Shown: positions 43,788 to 52,096 of the stretch, piece after piece
Position numbering within the stretch: position 1 is the stretch's first letter
Layout: every line of letters starts with the position of its first letter
DNA from: Devosia marina
GTDB lineage: Bacteria > Pseudomonadota > Alphaproteobacteria > Rhizobiales > Devosiaceae
Assembly (NCBI RefSeq): GCF_009758415.1
Contig: NZ_WQRF01000001.1
Location: forward strand, 62,001 to 126,000
Length of the DNA: 64,000 nucleotides
Direction of reading: 5' to 3'
Position numbers and translations under genes: made by a program
The notes under the pieces: generated by a model
The model's input: only the letters and a program-made list of their open reading frames with translations
The model's database searches: none
What the model was told of the DNA's origin: nothing

Positions 43788-44599
43788 GCATTGATTACGA
43801 CAGCATACTTAAAGCCATGATTGCCGCCGCCCGTGAGGCGGGCACGTTGACTCAGGCCCATTTCAAGCGCTTCCGGGAGCTTGAAATCGGGATCAAGGGA
43901 CCCGGGGACTTCGTGTCCGACGCCGACCGCGAGTCCGAACAATTGATCCGCAAACGTCTCTTGGAGATCGATCCGACCTGGAGCCTGACCGGGGAAGAAT
44001 TCGCCCCCGTGGACGGATCCGATCCCGAGCATCGCTGGCTGGTCGACCCGATCGACGGCACCACGAACTTCCTCAATGGACAGCACTACACCATCACCAT
44101 CGCGCTGCGGCGCGGCAACAGGACCCTGTGCGGTCTCGTCTATGACCCGGTCGCTGACGAAATGTTTACCGCCAAAATGGGAGGCGGTGCCTTTCTCAAT
44201 GGCGAACGATTGCATGTCAGCCGCTCGACCGACGTCGCCATGATGTGCGTCGGCACGGGTCTGCCCACACCGAACCTGTCGCTTCATCCGGGCGCCTATG
44301 CCCGGCTCGACGCCATTCGTGCCCCCATCGGGGCCGTGCGGATCGTGGGCAGTGCAGCCAATAGCTGTGCCTGGGTCGCCTGCGGGCGTCTGACTGGTTA
44401 TTTCGAAGAAACCGGCTTTGTCGACACCGCCGCCGGCATCCTGCTGGTCGAGGAGGCCGGCGGGGTCGTGACCGATTGGTGGGGCAGGGGGCCGGACATC
44501 TACGAGCAGACAGGATGCCTGATCGTCGCCAATGCGGCGACCCAGGCCTATCTGCTCGACCATCTCAAGGATGTCCCGCGTAAAAATCCGGCGGCCTGA
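43784..44599 (+). CDS. Inositol monophosphatase-family protein
   Basis: A 271-residue Mg-dependent phosphatase of the IMPase/SuhB/HisN family. It has GEE after LTG (metal Glu), the signature DPIDGTTNF near 88-96 and FVDTAAGILLVEEAGG near the C-terminus (metal Asp). It overlaps the GDPD-like gene by ATGA and closes the operon, seven bases from the convergent dehydrogenase gene. With the transporter and phosphodiesterase it suggests that the imported ester yields a phosphorylated polyol which this enzyme dephosphorylates. myo-Inositol phosphate is the simplest guess; histidinol phosphate or other esters cannot be excluded. Confidence 0.88.
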   Translation: MSIDYDSILKAMIAAAREAGTLTQAHFKRFRELEIGIKGPGDFVSDADRESEQLIRKRLLEIDPTWSLTGEEFAPVDGSDPEHRWLVDPIDGTTNFLNGQHYTITIALRRGNRTLCGLVYDPVADEMFTAKMGGGAFLNGERLHVSRSTDVAMMCVGTGLPTPNLSLHPGAYARLDAIRAPIGAVRIVGSAANSCAWVACGRLTGYFEETGFVDTAAGILLVEEAGGVVTDWWGRGPDIYEQTGCLIVANAATQAYLLDHLKDVPRKNPAA

Positions 44600-44606
44600 T
44601 CGGCCC

Positions 44607-45383
44607 TTACGGCATCAGCATGCCGCCATTGACCTCAATGGTTTGGCCGATGATGTAGCCGGACAGAGTTGCGCAGGCCAGGAACAGATAGGCGCCGACG
44701 CAGTCCTCGGCCACACCAAGCCGTCCCTGCGGCACCGTTGCCAACTGGGCCTTGAGCTGGGCTTCGGTCGAATAGCGCTCATGGAAGGGCGTTTCGATCA
44801 CGCCCGGTGCCACCGCGTTGACGCGAATGCCGAAGGGAATGAACTCCTTGGCCATGCCGCGTGTGACATTGGCGATGAAGGCCTTGGACGAGCCATAAAG
44901 CCCCGCGCCACCGCTGGCCCCGTTGCGGGCGGCGATGGAGGTGGTGTTGATGACAAAGCCGCCACCCGCGGTCTTCATATGCGGCAATGCGGCCCGCGTT
45001 GCGGCGAGCACGGATCGGCCATTGAGGTCCATCACCGCGTCATAGTGCTCGTCCGTCATCTCGGCATAGGGCAGGCGCGCCACCATGCCTCCGGCATTGT
45101 TGATCAGCCCATCCAGCCGCCCAAACGCAGCCGCGGTCTCTTCCACCGCTCCGGCAATGGCCCCGGACTTGGAGGCATCTGCACGTACCAGATGTGCCTT
45201 GCCGCCGGCAGCCTCGACGGCATCTGCCACCGCACGGGCCGCATCCTCGCTCGAATTATAGTGCACGCCGACCATGGCGCCTTGCGCGCCAAAGGCCTTG
45301 GCCAGGGCAGCGCCAATGCCGGTGGAAGCGCCTGTAATGAGCACGGCCTTGCCGTTGAGTTCGGGAAGGGTGAGATTTGCCAT
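44607..45383 (-). CDS. Short-chain dehydrogenase/reductase (FabG-like)
   Basis: A 258-residue classical SDR: TGASTGIG near 17-24 for NAD(P), NNAGG, catalytic Ser in INTTSIAA, Tyr-x3-Lys in YGSSKA and VNAVAPGVIETP. GGAGG lies nine bases before the ATG. It begins 12 bases after the cobM stop on the same strand, so it may be the last gene of the cob transcript. Convergence with the IMPase gene leaves a role in polyol oxidation equally possible. Substrate unknown. Confidence 0.88.
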   Translation of the reverse strand: MANLTLPELNGKAVLITGASTGIGAALAKAFGAQGAMVGVHYNSSEDAARAVADAVEAAGGKAHLVRADASKSGAIAGAVEETAAAFGRLDGLINNAGGMVARLPYAEMTDEHYDAVMDLNGRSVLAATRAALPHMKTAGGGFVINTTSIAARNGASGGAGLYGSSKAFIANVTRGMAKEFIPFGIRVNAVAPGVIETPFHERYSTEAQLKAQLATVPQGRLGVAEDCVGAYLFLACATLSGYIIGQTIEVNGGMLMP

Positions 45384-45395
45384 TGGATGAGCCTC

Positions 45396-46157
45396 CTAAA
45401 GTCCGTCGCGTCCGCGAAAGCGGCGCTGGTAATCGGGATCGTAAAGCGCGCTTTCGCGAAAGTCTTGTGCGCCCAACCCCTTGCCGACAAAGATGATCGC
45501 TGTGCGTTCAATCGCCGGGTCGAATGCCCGCTCGATGGTGCCCAGCGTGCCCCGGATGATTATCTCTTCTGGCCAGCTGGCATGGGCGACGATGGCCACC
45601 GGGCAATCCGCCCCATAGAGCGGGGTCAACTCGGCAACCACGCGCGCGAGCGAATGGATGGCCAGATGAATTGCGAGGGTCGCTCCGGTGGCGCCGAATG
45701 CGGCAAGCGTTTCGCCCTCGGGCATGGGGGACGCGCGGCCCCCGATGCGGGTGAGGACGACAGATTGGTTGACCGCCGGTATGGTCAATTCACGGCCCAG
45801 CGCTGCCGCCGCTGCCGAAAAGGCCGGAACACCGGGCGTCAGCGTATAGGCAATGCCCAGCCGGTCGAGCCGCCGCATTTGCTCGGCCACCGCACTCCAG
45901 ACGGACAGGTCGCCCGAATGCAGCCGGGCTACGTCCTCATTAGCGTCACGGGCGCGAATATATTCGGCCTCGATCTCGTCGAGCGACATCGGAGCGGTAT
46001 CGATAAGCCGAGCGTCTGCCCTACACCATTGGAGCATGTCCTTTGGTACGATGGACCCGGCATAGAGGCAAACCTGGCAGCGCGCGAGCAGGTCGCGGCC
46101 CCGCACCGTAATCAGGTCTGCTGCGCCCGGACCGGCGCCGATGAAATGCACCGTCAT
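45396..46157 (-). CDS. cobM: Precorrin-4 C11-methyltransferase
   Basis: A 253-residue SAM-dependent tetrapyrrole methylase: [18 protein letters not shown] at the start, [20 protein letters not shown] and [18 protein letters not shown]. CobM methylates C11 of precorrin-4 in aerobic cobalamin synthesis. The ATG at 46157 is coupled to the cobL stop by ATGA. An open frame runs further upstream but is a shadow of cobL. It is cytoplasmic, of normal length, and the last corrin gene of the operon. Confidence 0.93.
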   Translation of the reverse strand: MTVHFIGAGPGAADLITVRGRDLLARCQVCLYAGSIVPKDMLQWCRADARLIDTAPMSLDEIEAEYIRARDANEDVARLHSGDLSVWSAVAEQMRRLDRLGIAYTLTPGVPAFSAAAAALGRELTIPAVNQSVVLTRIGGRASPMPEGETLAAFGATGATLAIHLAIHSLARVVAELTPLYGADCPVAIVAHASWPEEIIIRGTLGTIERAFDPAIERTAIIFVGKGLGAQDFRESALYDPDYQRRFRGRDGL

Positions 46158-47365
46158 GGCTTGCTCCATCGCCATTGGGTGATGGGCATGGCCGGCCGCC
46201 AGCCGGTAACCGTGCCCAGCGTCGCCGCGTGAGCAACCGAGAGCCGCACCAGTTCCCCGCCATGCTGGGCGTAGAGGGCGAGGAGCACCTGTTCCATTTC
46301 TAGGGTCACCGCATTGGCAACCAGCCGACCGCCGCTCCGCAGTGCGTTGATTGCCGCGTCCATCACACCGGGATGGGTGCCGCCACCACCCACGAAAATA
46401 GCATGGGGCGCGTCCAGCCCGGTGAGCGCAAGTGGTGCCTTGCCCGTAACCACGCGCATCTCCGGCACCCCGAGCTTGCGCGCATTGCGCATGATACGGG
46501 TGGCACGGTCTGGATCGCTCTCGATGGCCACGGCGCGCAGGCTGGGATCGGCCAGCATCCATTCTATGCCAATTGACCCCGAGCCTGCGCCGATATCCCA
46601 GAGCAGCTCGTGCCGCCGCGGGCCCAATGCGGCCAGGGTCACCGCGCGGATGTCGCGCTTGGTGATCTGTCCGTCGTGTTCGAAAAGCGCGTCGTCAAGC
46701 CCCGGCGTCAGTGGCAGTACGCGCGCGCCCGGCAGCGGCGCGACAGTGATGGCGCAGACATTGAGCGGGTTGATGTCGCCCAGCATGAAGCCATCCGCCA
46801 TTTGCGAACGGATTTGTTCATCTGGCCCCCCCAGGGCCTCCAGCACAGTGATGATCGAGCGGCCAAATCCCGCCTCGACCAGCAGCGCCGCCAGCGCCCC
46901 AGGTCCATGCTGGTCCGACGTCAGTGCCAATATCTGCGCCGCCGGATGCAGATGCGGCCGGATCAGATCGATTGGCCGCCCGTGCAGCGACACGCAAGCG
47001 ACCTCCTGCAATGGCCAGCCCAGCCGGCCAGCAGCCAGGCTGAATGCAGAAGGTTGTGGAATGACAAGCATTTGCGCCGGGTCGATCCGCCGGCTCAGCG
47101 TGGCGCCGACACCATAATAATACGGATCGCCGGAAGCCAGCACGCAAACCTTGTGGCCCTGCGCGGCCAGCACCGCCTCGATCGACGCTGAGAATGGCGT
47201 TTGCCACACATGCGTCTCGCCCGAAACGATAGGCGCTACCAATGCCAGATGCCGCTCGCCACCAAAGACGATTTCGGCCTCGCCAACGGCCGCGCGGGCC
47301 GCCAGCGACAGCCCGTCTAGCCCGTCTTCACCGATGCCGATAACCGAAAGCCATCGTCCGGTCAT
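46154..47365 (-). CDS. cobL: Precorrin-6Y C5,15-methyltransferase (decarboxylating), CbiE-CbiT fusion
   Basis: A 403-residue two-domain enzyme. The N-terminal CbiE-like methylase ([23 protein letters not shown]) covers about 1-200. The C-terminal CbiT domain starts near 215 with [18 protein letters not shown] and has the SAM motif [13 protein letters not shown]. CobL methylates C5 and C15 and removes the C12 acetate carboxyl. It is coupled on both sides by overlaps (cobJ upstream, cobM downstream), leaving no room for cobK between cobJ and cobL. Confidence 0.93.
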   Translation of the reverse strand: MTGRWLSVIGIGEDGLDGLSLAARAAVGEAEIVFGGERHLALVAPIVSGETHVWQTPFSASIEAVLAAQGHKVCVLASGDPYYYGVGATLSRRIDPAQMLVIPQPSAFSLAAGRLGWPLQEVACVSLHGRPIDLIRPHLHPAAQILALTSDQHGPGALAALLVEAGFGRSIITVLEALGGPDEQIRSQMADGFMLGDINPLNVCAITVAPLPGARVLPLTPGLDDALFEHDGQITKRDIRAVTLAALGPRRHELLWDIGAGSGSIGIEWMLADPSLRAVAIESDPDRATRIMRNARKLGVPEMRVVTGKAPLALTGLDAPHAIFVGGGGTHPGVMDAAINALRSGGRLVANAVTLEMEQVLLALYAQHGGELVRLSVAHAATLGTVTGWRPAMPITQWRWSKP

Positions 47366-48117
47366 ATGCCCACCCCGCGTGGCGAATAGACCAGCGGGTC
47401 CATGCCGGGCCGCTCGATGATCCGGGTTTCGGCCGAGCCGATGATGACACAGGTGGCCATGTCGGCGCTTTGCTGATCTGCCTCGCCGAGCGGGACCACC
47501 GCGAAATGCTCGTCCGGACGGCCCACGGCGCGGCCGAAGATCACCGGCGTCGTCACCGGCAGTGCCTCGCGCAGGATCTTGAAGGCGGTGGCCAGTTGCC
47601 AGGGTCGGGCCTTGGAGATCGGATTATAGAGCGCGATGACCAGGCCCGCCTCGGCCACGGCGCGCAGGCGGCGCTCGATCAATTCCCAGGGCTTGAGATT
47701 GTCCGAAAGCGAAATGGCACAGAAATCATGGCCCAGCGGCGCCCCGGCGCGGGCGGCGACGGCCAGCATGGCAGTGACGCCAGGCAGCACGGTGATCTGA
47801 AGCCGGCGCCAGGTTTCAGGGCCGGTCTCGATGGCCTCGCATACGGCCGCGGCCATGGCGAAAACGCCCGGATCGCCTCCCGACACCACACAGACCGAGG
47901 CCCCCTTTGATGCCGCATCGAGCGCCGCGCGGGCCCGGCTGATCTCTTCCCGGTTGTCCGAAGGCATTCGGCGCTGGTCGGGGCGCAGGTTCAGCCGGTC
48001 GAGATATGGGGCATAGCCAAAAAACTGTTCCCCGGCGGCGATGGCGTCGCGCACCTGTGGCGTGGTCTGTTCGGGATTACCCGGACCGGTGCCGACGATG
48101 ACGAGCTTGCCGGTCAT
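47362..48117 (-). CDS. cobJ: Precorrin-3B C17-methyltransferase
   Basis: A 251-residue tetrapyrrole methylase: LVIVGTGPGNPEQTTPQVRDAI at the start, the FFGYAPYLDRL motif characteristic of CobJ/CbiH, VVSGGDPGVFAMA, and ALYNPISKARPWQL. It performs ring contraction with C17 methylation. It overlaps cobI by four bases upstream and cobL downstream. Confidence 0.94.
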   Translation of the reverse strand: MTGKLVIVGTGPGNPEQTTPQVRDAIAAGEQFFGYAPYLDRLNLRPDQRRMPSDNREEISRARAALDAASKGASVCVVSGGDPGVFAMAAAVCEAIETGPETWRRLQITVLPGVTAMLAVAARAGAPLGHDFCAISLSDNLKPWELIERRLRAVAEAGLVIALYNPISKARPWQLATAFKILREALPVTTPVIFGRAVGRPDEHFAVVPLGEADQQSADMATCVIIGSAETRIIERPGMDPLVYSPRGVGI

Positions 48118-48839
48118 GGGCGATTGCTCCAGCCGGGCACCAGCACCAGTGAAAAATAGGGCGCAACGTCATCGCTCTTGTCGGCTAGGGGGATGGAGTG
48201 ACCATTGGCGGTCGTACCGCGTTCGACATAGACCGCCTGGCCGAGCCGGCCGGCATCGGCGAGGGCGGCGCGCACCTTTGCCAGATTGCGGCCAAGCTTC
48301 ATGATGACAGCGCCCTCGGTATTGCCCAGCTGCCGGGCCAGTTCGTCCCGCTCCAGCGTGCCAGGCAGCACGGTCAATATGTCGTCGCCCTGGACCAGCG
48401 GCAGCCCCGCCTCCGACCAGCAGCCCGACATCGCGGTGATGCCGGGAATGACTTGAGTGTGGTAGCGGGGAGCGAGGCGCAGATGCATATGCATGTAGCT
48501 GCCGTAGAACAGGGGATCGCCTTCGCTCAACACCGCAACGCTTCGCCCGGCGTCGAGATGGGATGCAATGCGCCCGGCGGCCTCGGCATAGAAGGCTTCG
48601 ATCTGGTCCTTATAGCCATTCTCGCGCCGGTCGATCTCGGTGGTCACCGGGTAGTCCAGTGCCTCCTCTATCTGGCCCAAACGGAAATGGGCCACTGCAA
48701 TTGCCCTGGCATTGCTCGCATTGCCGCGCTTGGCAAAATAGGCAACGACATCCGCTTGCGATATCGTGCGAACTGCCTTGAGGGTCAGCAATTCCGGATC
48801 GCCCGGCCCAGTGCCCACGCCATAGAGTTTCCCGCTCAC
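48114..48839 (-). CDS. cobI: Precorrin-2 C20-methyltransferase
   Basis: A 241-residue methylase starting at GTG 48839 inside a GTGA overlap with cobH. It has GKLYGVGTGPGDPELLTLKAVR, LSEGDPLFYGSYMHM, IPGITAMSGCWSEAGLPLVQGDD and KLGRNLAKVR, all typical of CobI/CbiL. It commits precorrin-2 to corrin synthesis. The frame extends further upstream as a shadow of cobH, which I exclude. Confidence 0.93.
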   Translation of the reverse strand: MSGKLYGVGTGPGDPELLTLKAVRTISQADVVAYFAKRGNASNARAIAVAHFRLGQIEEALDYPVTTEIDRRENGYKDQIEAFYAEAAGRIASHLDAGRSVAVLSEGDPLFYGSYMHMHLRLAPRYHTQVIPGITAMSGCWSEAGLPLVQGDDILTVLPGTLERDELARQLGNTEGAVIMKLGRNLAKVRAALADAGRLGQAVYVERGTTANGHSIPLADKSDDVAPYFSLVLVPGWSNRP

Positions 48840-49468
48840 AGGCCCGGCCTCGCCAAGGCATTGAGGCAGGCAGCAGTAATGGCGCTGCCGCCCAGTCGGC
48901 CACGCACGATGGCAAAGGGCACACCATAGGAATTGAGGGCCAGTGCGTCCTTGGATTCGGCGGCGCCGACAAAGCCCACCGGCATGCCCAGAATGGCGGC
49001 GGGTCTGGGGGCGCCGTCGCGCAGCATTTCGAGCAGGTGGAACAAAGCGGTGGGAGCATTGCCAATGGCTACCACCGCGCCTTCGAGCTGTTCGTCCCAC
49101 AGATGCAGCGCCGCTGCGGACCGCGTATTTCCAATGCTTGTCGCAAGCGCTGGCACCCGCGGATCGCGCAGCGTGCAGATGACCGCATTGTCGGCTGGCA
49201 GGCGGGCGGCGGTTACGCCCCGCGCCACCATTTCGGCGTCGCACAGGATCGGTGCACCGGCGTTGAGCGCGATCCGTGCCGCAGTGACGAATCCGGGGCT
49301 GAAGGCGAAATGCTCCGCTGCCTCGACAAGGCCCGCAGCATGGATCATGCGTACGGCCAATTCGGCCTCGTCATCGGCGAATGGGCTCAGATCGGCCTCG
49401 GCGCGAATGATGGCGAAGGACTGGCGGTAAATGCTTTCGCCATCCTTGATGTAGTCATATTGGGTCAT
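48836..49468 (-). CDS. cobH: Precorrin-8X methylmutase
   Basis: A 210-residue enzyme with MIHAAGLVEA; His43 is at the position of the catalytic histidine of CobH. Other family features are LCDAEMVARGV, IGNAPTALFHLLEM and GMPVGFVGAAESKDAL. It moves the C11 methyl to C12 to give hydrogenobyrinic acid. It is coupled to cobG and cobI by overlaps. Confidence 0.95.
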   Translation of the reverse strand: MTQYDYIKDGESIYRQSFAIIRAEADLSPFADDEAELAVRMIHAAGLVEAAEHFAFSPGFVTAARIALNAGAPILCDAEMVARGVTAARLPADNAVICTLRDPRVPALATSIGNTRSAAALHLWDEQLEGAVVAIGNAPTALFHLLEMLRDGAPRPAAILGMPVGFVGAAESKDALALNSYGVPFAIVRGRLGGSAITAACLNALARPGL

Positions 49469-50682
49469 CGCCCACCCTGAAAAGGAACAGCGCCAGCGCT
49501 AAGCGCAGCCGCATCCAGAAGCTTGGAAGGCGTATCGCCTGCGCGGCCGGCAAAGACAAGGCCAATCCCGTCCGTCTGGCCGACCAGGGTCAGGTCAGCA
49601 GCGTGCGGATGGGCGCAGCCCTTCGAACACCCCGAGACATGCAGTGTTTGGCCGGTCGGCAGGCGGGGTGCGAGCTGAACCGCAAGTTCGCGCGCCGCAA
49701 TATGACCCGAAGCACAGCCGCCGCTGCCGATACACGCGCTAATCCTGTTGCGTGGATCATCAGCCCTGGTGATGAAACCCAGTTCGGCCGCCTGTGCAAT
49801 CAGCGCATCAGGTGCGTTATCGAGCAGCAGGATATGCTCCGGTGCCAGCCGTATTCTCGTGACCTTGCTGGCCATCGCCGCGTCGCATAGCGCGATAATC
49901 TCGGCGCTGCGAGCCGCGCCAAATGGCAGGGCGATGGCCCGGCTATGGCCTTGAGCAAGGTCGAGACTGGAGCGCCAGCGCACCAATACGCGCGAGGCCG
50001 CAGAGCTGGCGGGGCCTGAGACCTTATCCCGTACCGGGAATAGATCGGTTGCTCTTGCCTCGGGACCGATTGCGGCAAGCGCGCCCAATGCGGCCAAGGC
50101 CGTCGTCACCGCGCCCTCGTCGTCCATATGCTGCGGCTTGCCGCCGCCCAGCGTCACGGCCCAGCCAATGCGGGGCTGTGCCCGCAGGTGTATGTCGGCC
50201 TTGAGCGTAGCAAGGCAGATCTGACCACCGCCATCGATCACCACGCTGACCTTGGGTCCGAGCCGCTCGGCCATCCCAGCGGCGCCCCTGCCAATGGCAT
50301 CTGCCAGGGGTCGCGGATCTGCGAGTTCTTCCGGATCATCGCCTGCAATGGGCGAGATGTCGATTGTAAGCCCGGTTTCGACAGGCAATAAGGCAGCAAC
50401 AGCCTCGGCGAAGGCGGGGGCCGTATCGGGTCGCAGGCCGCGGACCTGGAGATTGCCCCGCGCGGTGATCTCGATGAGACCGTTGCCATGCTGGTCGGCC
50501 ATCTTTGCAATAGCGGCCAAGTCTGCGGGTGTCAGTCTGGCTCGGGCAACGCGGACACGCGCCAGGAGTCCATCGCCGGTCTGCATCGGTGCGTAAAGGG
50601 TTGGACAGGCGCCGCGTCTAGCGGGTTCCGCGACAATCCCGGTCAGCAATGTGCGAGGGCTGCTCGTTGGTGCCAAAGTCAT
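49465..50682 (-). CDS. cobG: Precorrin-3B synthase
   Basis: A 405-residue nitrite/sulfite-reductase-like protein. Cysteines in CIGSGGCASG and SGCSKGCAH supply the 4Fe-4S ligands, and the N-terminus has HGNGLIEITARGNLQVRGL. CobG is the oxygen-dependent enzyme that hydroxylates C20 of precorrin-3A, which marks the aerobic route. It begins 33 bases after cobF and overlaps cobH. Confidence 0.93.
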   Translation of the reverse strand: MTLAPTSSPRTLLTGIVAEPARRGACPTLYAPMQTGDGLLARVRVARARLTPADLAAIAKMADQHGNGLIEITARGNLQVRGLRPDTAPAFAEAVAALLPVETGLTIDISPIAGDDPEELADPRPLADAIGRGAAGMAERLGPKVSVVIDGGGQICLATLKADIHLRAQPRIGWAVTLGGGKPQHMDDEGAVTTALAALGALAAIGPEARATDLFPVRDKVSGPASSAASRVLVRWRSSLDLAQGHSRAIALPFGAARSAEIIALCDAAMASKVTRIRLAPEHILLLDNAPDALIAQAAELGFITRADDPRNRISACIGSGGCASGHIAARELAVQLAPRLPTGQTLHVSGCSKGCAHPHAADLTLVGQTDGIGLVFAGRAGDTPSKLLDAAALSAGAVPFQGGR

Positions 50683-50715
50683 GCACCCATCATTATCAGC
50701 CCGCGTTTGGCAGCA

Positions 50716-51444
50716 CTACTCCGGCTTGCGCAGAAGATAGGTGTCCATGATCCAGCCATGGCGCTCACGGGCCAGAGTGCGCGTGTTGGCGATGGTTTCG
50801 CACACATCGCCCAGCCGTCCGGCGACAAGGATCTGGTCGGGCGTGCCGAGGTAGGCGCCCCAGAAGATTTCAAGATTGGGGTCTGCATCGCGAAACGCCA
50901 TCTGCCCATCCAGCATGACCACAGTGTCGGTGGTGATGGCGCCAAGCTTGCGGCCCGGCGTGATCAGCACCGGCTCGCCGATGCGATTGAGGGCAATGCC
51001 GTGGGCAGCCGTCAAGGCCTGAATAGCGGTAATGCCCGGAATGACTTCAACCCGGATAGGCTCGGCAACATGTTCAAGAATGCGCAGCGTGGAATCGTAG
51101 AGTCCCGGATCGCCCCAGACCAGAAAGGCTCCGGTGCCATTCTCGGGGACATCGGAAATCAGCATTGCGTAGATGTCAGCAAGGGTCCGGTGCCAGTCAG
51201 CGACGCCCTCACCATAATCGGCGCTTTGTGCGTCGCGCCTGGGTACGGCGTAACCGATCTGGCGCGGATCCGGCCTGAATACATGGCGGGCAATGATGGA
51301 GCGCCGAACATCGGCCAGATCGGATTTGTTGGCGCCCTTGTCCGGAATGAAAAGCACATCGGCCCGGTTAAGGGCGTCAATCGCGGCGACCGTGACATGC
51401 TCGGCGCAACCAGTTCCGATCCCGACGACATATATGGTTTTCAT
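50716..51444 (-). CDS. cobF: Precorrin-6A synthase (deacetylating)
   Basis: A 242-residue methylase: VVGIGTGCAEHVTVAAIDALNRADVLF at the start, VWGDPGLYDSTLRI, and VIPGITAIQALTAAHGIALN. CobF methylates C1 with loss of the acetyl group and is specific to the aerobic pathway. It is the first cob gene. The 63 bases upstream to the Lrp gene stop hold no visible cobalamin riboswitch, so the operon may be read through from the Lrp promoter or start in this short gap. Confidence 0.93.
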   Translation of the reverse strand: MKTIYVVGIGTGCAEHVTVAAIDALNRADVLFIPDKGANKSDLADVRRSIIARHVFRPDPRQIGYAVPRRDAQSADYGEGVADWHRTLADIYAMLISDVPENGTGAFLVWGDPGLYDSTLRILEHVAEPIRVEVIPGITAIQALTAAHGIALNRIGEPVLITPGRKLGAITTDTVVMLDGQMAFRDADPNLEIFWGAYLGTPDQILVAGRLGDVCETIANTRTLARERHGWIMDTYLLRKPE

Positions 51445-51507
51445 GGTTGCCCCCGCACCATTGGTCCTGCTGCAATGGCAGAGCGTCGCTCGCCTGGCAA
51501 GGCGTGA

Positions 51508-51975
51508 CTATTCCGTGTCGTCCTTGACCGCTTCCATGGAAACATGGGTGGAGGTATGCGCGACATGTGGCAGAGCCGAGATTTTCTCGCCCAGCACCTC
51601 CCGATAGGCGGCGATATCCTTGGTGCGGACCTTGAGCAGATAGTCAAAGCTCGAAGCAATCATATGTGCCTGCTCGACCTCGGGCAGGGCGCGCACGGCC
51701 CTGTTGAATGCGTCCAGCGCTGCCTTGCGAGTGTCGCTGAGACGCACTTCGACAAAGGCCACATGCGGCAGGCCCAAGCGCGTCGGGTCAATCACGGCCC
51801 GATAGCCCAGGATATAGCCCTCATGCTCCAAACGCCGGATACGGGCCTGGCAGGGCGTTTTGGACAGATTGACCCGCCGGCTCAATTCCGCAACGCTGAT
51901 CCGGCCATCGCTGGCCAATTCGTAGATGATGCGCCGGTCGATGTGGTCCAACGGACTGCCAGGCGGAAATTTCAT
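51508..51975 (-). CDS. putR: Lrp/AsnC-family regulator, PutR-like
   Basis: A 155-residue regulator with HTH LDHIDRRIIYELASDGRISVAELSRRVNLSKTPCQARIRRLE (residues ~8-50, only partly conserved) and an AsnC ligand domain (AHMIASSFDYLLKVRTKD). It is divergent from putA with a 121-base shared region containing a GAAACG-N7-CGTTTC dyad. This is the arrangement of PutR, which activates putA in response to proline in alphaproteobacteria. The symbol rests on family plus position. Confidence 0.85.
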   Translation of the reverse strand: MKFPPGSPLDHIDRRIIYELASDGRISVAELSRRVNLSKTPCQARIRRLEHEGYILGYRAVIDPTRLGLPHVAFVEVRLSDTRKAALDAFNRAVRALPEVEQAHMIASSFDYLLKVRTKDIAAYREVLGEKISALPHVAHTSTHVSMEAVKDDTE

Positions 51976-52041
51976 AGGCGTTTCTCTAATTTCATGACGA
52001 TCTGATGTTTCAATCGCCTGCCCACGCGTAGCAGATTGGGC

Positions 52042-52060
52042 GAAACGGCCATAGCGTTTC
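52042..52060. promoter_or_regulatory. Candidate PutR binding dyad
   Basis: GAAACG (52042-52047) and CGTTTC (52055-52060) are inverted with a 7-base spacer, 37 bases before the putA start in the putR-putA intergenic region. The location fits an Lrp-type activator site. Confidence 0.45.
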
Positions 52061-52096
52061 TGGCATCATGGGCCTGAGCTTCAGGATTGACCGATT

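Noticed and set aside
44532-46232. 566-codon plus-strand frame across the SDR and cobM genes
   Set aside because: It spans two genes with intact catalytic motifs on the minus strand. The translation is low-complexity.
46157-46562. N-terminal extension of cobM
   Set aside because: The extra 135 codons overlay the CbiT domain of cobL in another frame. The conserved CobM N-terminus starts at 46157.
51445-51507. Possible cobalamin riboswitch before cobF
   Set aside because: Only 63 bases are available and no B12-box-like sequence is seen.
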